Source: Methanobacteriota archaeon
Lineage (GTDB): Archaea; Halobacteriota; Methanocellia; Methanocellales; Methanocellaceae
Length of the DNA: 11,037 nt
Assembly: GCA_023436075.1 (NCBI GenBank)
Contig: JAEZKS010000099.1
Span: forward strand, 1 to 11,037
Reading direction: 5' to 3'
In this document: positions 5,640-11,037 of the stretch, piece by piece
Layout: every line of letters begins with the position of its first letter
Numbering within the stretch: position 1 is the stretch's first letter
Position numbers and translations under genes: made by a program
Notes under the pieces: generated by a model
Databases searched by the model: none
The model's input: the letters and a program-made list of their open reading frames with translations, nothing else
What the model was told of the DNA's origin: nothing

Positions 5640-7637
5640 TCAGTCGAACCTCGGGCGCTTCAGCATCTCCAGGATGTCCTCGCGGTCAGCCAGGGGCACT
5701 GTGCACGTCGAGTCCCGGCAGAAGTAGGCCGTCGGCTTACCCTCAATCATGGTTTTGCCCTCAAAGATGTCCGGTCGGACACGGAACTGTCCGAAGTCAA
5801 GCATCGTGATCTTCTTGATGGTCATGCTGTTCACGAGATCGACGAGCTCCCGCCCCTCTTTCTCTTTACCTGTGGCCACGATGGCAATCTGCTCCGGTCT
5901 GTTGATCAGGTAGTCCATGGCCGCAAAGAATGTGCCGTGGCCCAGCGGGTACTGCCGGCACATGTCGAAAAAGCCCTCGACTAGTGACTGCGCCTTGTCA
6001 AAGTACGTCTGATCGCCCGTATAATAGTAGAGCTTGATCAGGTTCATGGCCATCTGAGGGTTGGAGCCGGGCACGGAGAAGTCAGTGACCGGCATGTCCT
6101 GCGTCGTGATATCGCGGTCCTTTGCCTGTACGAAGAAGTAGCCGCCATGATCATGATCGTAGAACTTTTCGTCGCATATTTCCGCGAGCTCTTTCGCCTT
6201 GTCCAGGAAGTTTTCGTCCTGCGTGGTGTTGTATAGCTCCAGCAAAGCTTCGATGAAGCAGGAATAGTCCTCAAGATATCCTGCGACGGATGGTCGATCA
6301 GTGTAGACACGGTATAGTGTGCCGTCCCGGTACATGCTTTCTATGACAAACTGCGCAGTCCGGATTGCATAGTCCAGGCAGCGCCGGTCGTCCAGCACAT
6401 TATATGCCCGGACCAGCGAAGTGACCATGAGCGCCGTCCAGCTTGTATGAATAGACTGGTCTACATAGGGCTTTTCTCGCTTCTCGCGGACTGCCAGCAG
6501 CTTCTTCCGGTCCTCGGCATATTGCGGACGGTCGGACTCTTTGCTCAGGTAGAGCACGTTATTGCCACGGCCGATGTTGCCTCCGCGAGTCGCGCTGTAG
6601 GTCGTCATGAAGTAGTCGACCCGCTTATCGCCAAGCACTTCGGTCAGCTCCGGCTCGGTCCAGGTGAAATAGGCACCTTCCTCGCCATGAACATCAGCGT
6701 CTATGCTGGAAGCGAACCCGGCAGGCTCACGCAGCATATCCCTGAAGACGAACCCGACGATCTCTTCCGCGACCTCACGGAATAAAGACGAGCCGGAGAG
6801 CTGGTACGCCTCCAGGTAGGCGCTGAGCAGCAGCGCATTATCATTCAGCATCTTCTCGAAGTGCGGCACACGCCATGCCTGGTCGGTCGCATACCTGTGG
6901 AAGCCCCCTCCGATCTGGTCGTAGACGCCGCCGGCTGCCATGCGCCGGAGCGTGAAATCGGCCACGTCCCATGCCTTACGCTCTCCCGTCGTAGCATAGC
7001 GCTGTAGTAGGAACAGCAGGGCTTCAGCATAGGGGAACTTTTGCGAAGTGCCGAATCCCCCGTATACAGGGTCGAAGCTTTCCCGCATTTGATCCGCTGC
7101 CGTGTCAAGGTAGCCGGGGTCCAGCTTCATTGGCACCGGGGCGACGAAAACGTACCGTTGCGACAGGTCGTTAACCACTCGCTCCACGCTGCCGCGATCA
7201 TTATGGTACATGTCCGCTATCGCCTGCAGCACGTCCTTGAACGCAGGCAGGCCATGCTTTGCCTTGCCCGGGAAGTATGTGCCGCCGTAGAAGGGATGCC
7301 CGTCCGGCGTGAGAAAGACCGTGAGTGGCCAGCCACCCTGGCCGGTCAGCGCTTGTACAGCCTCCTGGAAGCGCCGATCGATTTCAGGGCGATCGTCCCG
7401 GTCTACTTTGATTGCGACAAAATCACGGTTGACAAGCGCCGCCGTATCAGGGTCTTTCCACGTCTCCCGGGCCATCACATGGCACCAGTGGCACCATACT
7501 GCGCCAATCGACAGGAGCACCGGCTTATCTTCTCGTCTCGCCCTGTCGAAGGCTTCGTCCCCCCACGGGTACCAGTCGATCGGCTCGTCTACGGCACGGC
7601 GCAGGTAGCTGCTCGGAGAGTTCGCAAGCCGGTTCAT
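5640..7637 (-). CDS. Thioredoxin-fold/six-hairpin protein of the DUF255 (YyaL, spermatogenesis-associated protein 20) family
   Basis: 665 residues, normal for the family. The N-terminal thioredoxin-like domain (1-~170) carries all family signatures: NRLANSPSSYL (2-12), DWYPWGDEAF (21-30), C49-H-W-C52 in place of the thioredoxin CxxC, IKVDRDDRPEID (76-87) and GGWPLTVFLTPDGHPFYGGTYFP (101-123), with cis-proline P104. The remaining part is an alpha/alpha toroid like N-acylglucosamine 2-epimerases, with motifs such as GGFHRYATDQAWRVPHFEKMLNDNA and DGTLYRVY. Biochemical function in prokaryotes is not settled. A redox or sugar-processing role is usually guessed. No signal peptide, so cytoplasmic. 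Single-gene unit, convergent with aroD. No Shine-Dalgarno sequence before the ATG; a TATTTAA box at about 7661-7670 predicts a leaderless mRNA. Confidence 0.95.
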   Translation of the reverse strand: MNRLANSPSSYLRRAVDEPIDWYPWGDEAFDRARREDKPVLLSIGAVWCHWCHVMARETWKDPDTAALVNRDFVAIKVDRDDRPEIDRRFQEAVQALTGQGGWPLTVFLTPDGHPFYGGTYFPGKAKHGLPAFKDVLQAIADMYHNDRGSVERVVNDLSQRYVFVAPVPMKLDPGYLDTAADQMRESFDPVYGGFGTSQKFPYAEALLFLLQRYATTGERKAWDVADFTLRRMAAGGVYDQIGGGFHRYATDQAWRVPHFEKMLNDNALLLSAYLEAYQLSGSSLFREVAEEIVGFVFRDMLREPAGFASSIDADVHGEEGAYFTWTEPELTEVLGDKRVDYFMTTYSATRGGNIGRGNNVLYLSKESDRPQYAEDRKKLLAVREKREKPYVDQSIHTSWTALMVTSLVRAYNVLDDRRCLDYAIRTAQFVIESMYRDGTLYRVYTDRPSVAGYLEDYSCFIEALLELYNTTQDENFLDKAKELAEICDEKFYDHDHGGYFFVQAKDRDITTQDMPVTDFSVPGSNPQMAMNLIKLYYYTGDQTYFDKAQSLVEGFFDMCRQYPLGHGTFFAAMDYLINRPEQIAIVATGKEKEGRELVDLVNSMTIKKITMLDFGQFRVRPDIFEGKTMIEGKPTAYFCRDSTCTVPLADREDILEMLKRPRFD

Positions 7638-7660
7638 AAAAAGTGGTATAAGACGCTCGC

Positions 7661-7670
7661 CTTAAATAAT
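7661..7670 (-). promoter_or_regulatory. TATA-like box for the DUF255 gene
   Basis: The minus strand reads ATTATTTAAG, centred about 29 bp upstream of the ATG at 7637. Transcription would begin within two or three bases of the start codon. The bases before the ATG (CCACTTTTT) hold no ribosome-binding site, in line with a leaderless transcript. Confidence 0.45.
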
Positions 7671-7766
7671 TACACTAATGTTTGCGCCGTCTGCCGCAAA
7701 AAGTTACCTCCCGGAATCGGGCCGGCGCTTCCTGATGATGTCCAGTCGCATATATTTGACATATAA

Positions 7767-7784
7767 TTGTAATGTAATTAACAA
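7767..7784. promoter_or_regulatory. Imperfect palindrome upstream of the MFS promoter
   Basis: TTGTAATGTAATTAACAA has TTGT/ACAA ends and partial symmetry inside. It lies just upstream of the MFS TATA box and resembles the better palindrome at 7831-7850. Both are followed by CAACTTT (7782-7788 and 7847-7853), 65 bp apart, about six helical turns. It may be a second binding site for the same regulator. The upstream remainder of the intergenic region (7671-7766) shows only small hairpins (TTTGCG/CGCAAA at 7681-7700; CCCG/CGGG near 7712-7723). Confidence 0.35.
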
Positions 7785-7796
7785 CTTTCTGCATAA

Positions 7797-7806
7797 TTTA
7801 TATATA
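7797..7806 (+). promoter_or_regulatory. Strong TATA box for the MFS gene
   Basis: TTTATATATA is the best TATA box in the window. Transcription should start near 7828, which leaves an unusually long leader of about 120 nt before the preferred start at 7951. Confidence 0.6.
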
Positions 7807-7830
7807 CTGCTTCGGATTACTAGGCATCGT

Positions 7831-7850
7831 GTTGTAATTAAAATTACAAC
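7831..7850. promoter_or_regulatory. 20-bp palindrome at the MFS transcription start, candidate operator
   Basis: GTTGTAATT and AATTACAAC form perfect 9-bp arms around a 2-bp centre. With transcription predicted near 7828, the element covers about +3 to +22, where binding would block initiation. Drug-efflux MFS genes are commonly controlled by such a site through a dedicated repressor. No TetR or MarR gene is in the window, so the regulator is unknown; the Lrp- or TrmB-type protein encoded here are possible but unproven candidates. Confidence 0.55.
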
Positions 7851-7950
7851 TTTGATGAGGTTAGATATGTCATAGCGAACGAACCTTGCAACGAGATACG
7901 TCTCATTCCCGCTGTGAGGTTTGAAGAATAAAAGTATGAGAGGAATCGAA

Positions 7951-9372
7951 ATGACCGAAAACATCACAACCGGAACCAGGAAAAGCATCCGGACATCGCC
8001 GTACTTCCTGATGCTGGTGCTGGCGCTCGGCGTATTCATGACGGCGATAGACTCTTACATCTTCGTCCCTGCGCTCCCGACGATCGTGAGCGATCTGGAT
8101 ACGTCGTTCGAGTGGGTAACCTGGACGATGACTATCTTCATGCTGTTCTATGCAGCCATCATGCCGCTGGCAGGCAAGCTATCGGACATCTACGGCCGGA
8201 AGCGTATATACATCGTTGGCGTAGGCATCTTTACGCTGGGATCGCTATTGAGCAGCATCTCCTGGGACATCTACACGCTGATCGCGTTCAGGGCTATGCA
8301 GGCCCTTGGAGCCGGCATTGTCCTCCCCGCGGCTATCTCCGCCATGGAGAGCGCGACGACAAAAGATAACAAAGGCAAGACAATGGGAGCGCTGATGGCA
8401 ATGGCTGCGGTCGCCATGATCATTGGGCCGAACCTCGGCGGCTACTTCATCGAGCACTTTGGCTGGAGAACCGTGTTCTATATCAACATCCCCCTGGGCA
8501 TTTTAGCGATCCTGCTGATGCTCCGGTTCGAGGAGAGCTTCGGAGAAAACAAGCAGGGCATTGATGTCATCGGCTCGCTGCTACTGACAGGCTCGCTGGC
8601 AGGACTCATCTTGGGCCTCACCAGGCTGGAGACACTCCCCTTCAGTGACATTACGGTGTTTCCGTTCTTCGGGGCATGCGGCTTGCTTGGCATTCTGCTG
8701 ATCCTGTTTGAGAGACACACGGCCCATCCCATACTTGACATCCCGCTGATCATGAGAGGGGATGTCCTTTCGCTGAACCTGGCCCAGATGGCGGTCAACG
8801 TCTGCATGGGCTGTGCTATGATCTACGTGCCCTCGTTCGCTCAGATGATCCTCCATATGAACGTGCAGGATAGCGGCACCATCCTGACACCCATGTCGGT
8901 CTCACTGATGGCAGGCGCTATCGTCGGCGGCGTGCTGCTGGCCCGGTACGGGGCAAAGATCATGCTCCTCCTGGGCTGCATCGCCGCGTCGGGTGCAGTG
9001 TTTTACCTGGCAGGATACGTGGTCGTCTCCACGACCCTCGCCATCTCTCTGGCAGGGCTGGGTGTCGGGCTGGGGCTGGGCATGGGCGCCTTCCAGCTCA
9101 TCATGCTGTCCTACATGCCAGAGAGCGAAAAAGGCACAGGCACCGGCATACTGAACACTTTCAAGAACGTAGGCAGCACTGTCGGCTCGGTGATCGGCGG
9201 CTTCGTCCTGGCCGACGCGACCCGGCAGGCGATTACCTTCGACCAGGCGTTCCACGAAGTGTTCTGGATTGGCTTCGCCATGGCCGCCGTCTCGGTCATA
9301 TTCGTTATCTGCCTGATAGTGCTGAGCCGCAGGAAGACAGAGAAGCCCGTGCTGCTGGCGAAGGCTCAATAA
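7951..9372 (+). CDS. MFS transporter, DHA2 family (14-helix drug:H+ antiporter, EmrB/QacA-like)
   Basis: Membrane exporter of the major facilitator superfamily, 473 residues from the ATG at 7951, with about 14 hydrophobic helices, the size typical of DHA2 drug:proton antiporters. Family motifs are visible: motif D1 in TAIDSYIFVPALP (D34), motif A GKLSDIYGRKR (75-85), motif B R114-AMQALGAG and motif C GPNLGG (159-164), the last typical of antiporters. Substrate is unknown; exported toxic compounds or metabolites are likely. The ATG at 7951 follows GAGAGGAAT, a good ribosome-binding site. In-frame alternatives are ATG 7936 and TTG 7921. It has its own strong promoter with a palindromic operator candidate, and ends at a hairpin plus T-tract (9385-9414), so it is a regulated single-gene unit. 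Confidence 0.92.
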   Translation: MTENITTGTRKSIRTSPYFLMLVLALGVFMTAIDSYIFVPALPTIVSDLDTSFEWVTWTMTIFMLFYAAIMPLAGKLSDIYGRKRIYIVGVGIFTLGSLLSSISWDIYTLIAFRAMQALGAGIVLPAAISAMESATTKDNKGKTMGALMAMAAVAMIIGPNLGGYFIEHFGWRTVFYINIPLGILAILLMLRFEESFGENKQGIDVIGSLLLTGSLAGLILGLTRLETLPFSDITVFPFFGACGLLGILLILFERHTAHPILDIPLIMRGDVLSLNLAQMAVNVCMGCAMIYVPSFAQMILHMNVQDSGTILTPMSVSLMAGAIVGGVLLARYGAKIMLLLGCIAASGAVFYLAGYVVVSTTLAISLAGLGVGLGLGMGAFQLIMLSYMPESEKGTGTGILNTFKNVGSTVGSVIGGFVLADATRQAITFDQAFHEVFWIGFAMAAVSVIFVICLIVLSRRKTEKPVLLAKAQ

Positions 9373-9384
9373 AGCCATTCATTC

Positions 9385-9414
9385 GCTCCGGGCCTGGTCT
9401 GGAGCCTCTTTTTT
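9385..9414 (+). terminator. Hairpin plus T-tract after the MFS gene
   Basis: GCTCC (9385-9389) pairs with GGAGC (9401-9405), and six T residues follow at 9409-9414. It begins 13 bp after the MFS stop. Archaeal termination relies mainly on the T-rich stretch, which fits. The stem is only 5 bp, so the hairpin itself may be incidental. Confidence 0.5.
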
Positions 9415-9544
9415 ACGCAGGAATTTTCCTCGCCTCATGATGACGACATCCGCTATCATCACGGTAGAGACTAATAGGCTCGAACGACGCACGTGTATCC
9501 GGCAGCCTGCCTCATGCGGTGCGATGATCGAAAGGGGGAATATT

Positions 9545-10330
9545 GTGCAGCGCGAAAACAGTGTAGACTCATGCTTCATGTTGCCCGTCCTGCCGGAAAA
9601 GATCGGCAGCCTGCGGGACTTCTGGGACGACGCCGGCGAAAAGTTCGGCAGCGAAACGGACGGACATTTCAAGCTCTTCGGCGTCCGGAACGTCATAGTT
9701 TTTCTCGAGACCATCAAGGGCAAGGGGGACTATATGGTCACATTCATGCGATCGACCGACAGCCTGGACCAGACAATCAGGGGGTTGTTCGGCAGCGAAG
9801 TCCCGTGTTCGAAATATTTTGACGAGCGGTTCAAGGACTTCACCGGCGTCTACCTCTCGCAGGCCGGGAACGTGCCGAAGCTGGAGCCGCTGATGGACTG
9901 GCAGGAGACGCACGAGTTTCTCGAAGAAAGGAACATGCTCGAGATGCCATGGTGCGTGACGGCGCCTCTGCTGCCGGGAAAGACCGATGAGGTCGTGAAG
10001 TACGCCAGAGAAGCGGCTGCACGACGCGACGAATGGGTGAAGGTGCTCCGGGACCACGACGTCATCAGGAACCTCACGTTCCTGCAGCGCACGCCACATG
10101 GCGACTTCGTCGTGAAGTACACGGTGACGTCGAGCCCGCTGGACAAATTGGTGGAAGAATTCCTGGCCTGCGACCAGAAAGCGTGCAAGGCATCCCGACA
10201 GTTCGCCAAAGATGTCACGGGCATCGATTTCAGCGACCCGCAAAACATGCCAGACCTGCGGTTGCTTTTCAAGTGGGACGAGCAACGGGGGTTCGACACG
10301 GTCGAGCAGGTCATCGCATACACAGAATAA
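9545..10330 (+). CDS. Unrecognised protein with two tandem copies of a ferredoxin-like (dimeric alpha-beta barrel type) domain
   Basis: Not assigned to a named function. From GTG 9545 the protein has 261 residues and is soluble. Residues ~11-120 and ~139-246 are clearly two copies of one module. Each opens with LPxLPxK-like sequence (MLPVLPEK / APLLPGK), followed by a helix, RN-(V/L)-x-x-(F/T) strands with a G-D-(Y/F)-(M/V)-V core, then F-K-D-F-T-G-V-Y / F-A-K-D-V-T-G-I-D and a PKLEPLMDW / PDLRLLFKW ending. The beta-alpha-beta-beta pattern suggests the ferredoxin-like fold of DUF6176 or antibiotic-monooxygenase-like proteins (inference). A cysteine falls at nearly the same place in each copy (C88, C214). 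The GTG is preferred because AGGGGG precedes it by 6 nt. The frame extends upstream to ATG 9437, but that part looks non-coding. Convergent to the TrmB gene. Confidence 0.75.
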   Translation: MQRENSVDSCFMLPVLPEKIGSLRDFWDDAGEKFGSETDGHFKLFGVRNVIVFLETIKGKGDYMVTFMRSTDSLDQTIRGLFGSEVPCSKYFDERFKDFTGVYLSQAGNVPKLEPLMDWQETHEFLEERNMLEMPWCVTAPLLPGKTDEVVKYAREAAARRDEWVKVLRDHDVIRNLTFLQRTPHGDFVVKYTVTSSPLDKLVEEFLACDQKACKASRQFAKDVTGIDFSDPQNMPDLRLLFKWDEQRGFDTVEQVIAYTE

Positions 10331-10376
10331 CTGCTCGTCGCACGTTGCTATTGCTTCGGCCGCTACATGAAACTGT

Positions 10377-10391
10377 CCGGCATAGAGCCGG
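10377..10391. other. Small hairpin between convergent genes
   Basis: CCGGC (10377-10381) and GCCGG (10387-10391) form a 5-bp stem with a 5-nt loop in the 66-bp gap between the duplicated-domain gene and the TrmB gene. It may mark transcript ends for both, but there is no T-tract on either side. Confidence 0.3.
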
Positions 10392-10396
10392 CCGAT

Positions 10397-11037
10397 TCAC
10401 TTACCTTCCTGCTTGTTGAAATATGAAAGCATGACCTGGTATACGATTTTCATGTTCTGGACCATGAGCGGGTTCTGCGAGCTCATGGCGGTCGTGCTGT
10501 CGCCGAAGAACGGGGGCACGTACAGCATCTCGACATCGTCGACGATCAGGAGAAGTACGTTGTCGTAGTTCATGACATCGAAGAGGCTCCGGAAAGCGGA
10601 TACATATTCTTCCTGATCCATCGCTTTGGTGACAGAGACTATCTTCGACAGGCCAAGTTTCTGGACGAAGTGGAGATTTACCCGCTGTCCGAGCATTTTT
10701 CTCGTCGCCTGCTCGACGCCCGGCTTGTCGACGATGATCATCACGTCCAGATCGATGCCTTTCCTGGCCAGGGGCTTGAGAAATGGGATATATTTTTCCG
10801 ACATCGCGAACAAGACGCTCTTCTTCGCGTTCTTGATCATGTCCATTACCTTGTAATCGAGGTTTTTCTCTGAGAAGATGTACCAGATATTTTCTGCGTG
10901 GATCTCACGGACGTTCCGAGGAAGAGTGACAAAGTGTTTCTCCGCATCTTTCTTCGCCTGCAGATGCCGGTCGATCAGCATCTCGAGACCGATCTCCGGG
11001 ACGACCGCCTGGTAGACGATGGGCCGCTCGCTCACTG
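10397..11037 (-). CDS. TrmB family transcriptional regulator, C-terminal part (cut by window edge)
   Basis: The 214 codons visible encode the linker and sensor domain of a TrmB-type regulator. SERPIVYQAVVPEIGLEMLIDR is the stretch that usually follows the N-terminal winged helix, then comes a coiled linker. The PLD-like effector domain starts at about residue 48 of the visible part (AENIWYIFSEKNLDYKVMDMIKNAKKSVLFAM) and contains the strand VMIIVDKPG and LLLIVDDVEMLYVPP. TrmB proteins sense sugars or other metabolites and repress or activate transcription. A GTG at 11035 could act as a start, but a protein beginning there would lack the DNA-binding domain, so the gene almost certainly continues beyond 11037. 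Its target cannot be told from the visible part. The neighbouring MFS or duplicated-domain gene is a possibility. Confidence 0.82.
   Translation of the reverse strand, partial: VSERPIVYQAVVPEIGLEMLIDRHLQAKKDAEKHFVTLPRNVREIHAENIWYIFSEKNLDYKVMDMIKNAKKSVLFAMSEKYIPFLKPLARKGIDLDVMIIVDKPGVEQATRKMLGQRVNLHFVQKLGLSKIVSVTKAMDQEEYVSAFRSLFDVMNYDNVLLLIVDDVEMLYVPPFFGDSTTAMSSQNPLMVQNMKIVYQVMLSYFNKQEGK

Noticed and set aside
10397..11035. Complete 212-residue protein starting at GTG 11035.
   Set aside because: The sequence from SERPIVYQAV onward is the usual post-winged-helix part of TrmB proteins, so the true start lies beyond the window.

Overview
The window looks like chromosomal DNA of a methanogenic euryarchaeon, probably of the Methanocella (Rice Cluster I) type. 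The lineage is an inference. It rests on a dihydropteroate synthase-related protein of the methanogen/Archaeoglobus kind next to a type I 3-dehydroquinate dehydratase, Lrp/AsnC and TrmB regulators, archaeal TATA-box promoters, several apparently leaderless genes and fairly GC-rich coding DNA. No rRNA, tRNA, CRISPR array, insertion sequence or phage gene was seen.

Layout. The left edge holds the first 33 codons of a tatA-type translocase gene on the minus strand, with a perfect 14-bp palindrome in its leader. From about 3045 down to 240 all genes are on the minus strand. A PHP-domain phosphoesterase is followed, after 75 bp, by a tightly packed four-gene unit: Lrp/AsnC regulator, small three-helix membrane protein, Cys-rich protein related to ATC hydrolase, and CPBP intramembrane protease. 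The junctions are ATGA overlap, 21-bp gap and TTGA overlap, so this reads as one translationally coupled operon.

A 386-bp divergent intergenic region (3046-3431) contains a 14-bp-stem hairpin and a 19-bp-arm inverted repeat built from 9-nt CGCCAAGGM units. On the plus strand follow the dihydropteroate synthase-related gene and aroD as a two-gene operon. A convergent minus-strand gene (5640-7637) encodes a YyaL-like thioredoxin-fold/six-hairpin protein (DUF255). A second divergent region of about 310 bp carries a strong TATA box and a palindromic operator candidate in front of a 14-helix drug-exporter-type MFS gene. A terminator-like hairpin separates this from an unrecognised, internally duplicated protein. 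At the right edge lies the C-terminal sensor part of a TrmB-family regulator, convergent to the duplicated gene and cut by the window end.

How it may work together. The best candidate for an undescribed system is the Lrp - 3TM - Cys-rich - CPBP operon, which suggests a ligand- or redox-sensing unit linked to membrane proteolysis. Palindromes with the same core (CTGTATATnCAG) stand in front of both flanking genes, tatA and the PHP gene, hinting at one shared regulator. The DHPS-related/aroD pair links pterin-cofactor chemistry to the aromatic pathway. The MFS gene seems to be controlled by a repressor binding at its transcription start. Functions beyond family membership are inferences throughout.
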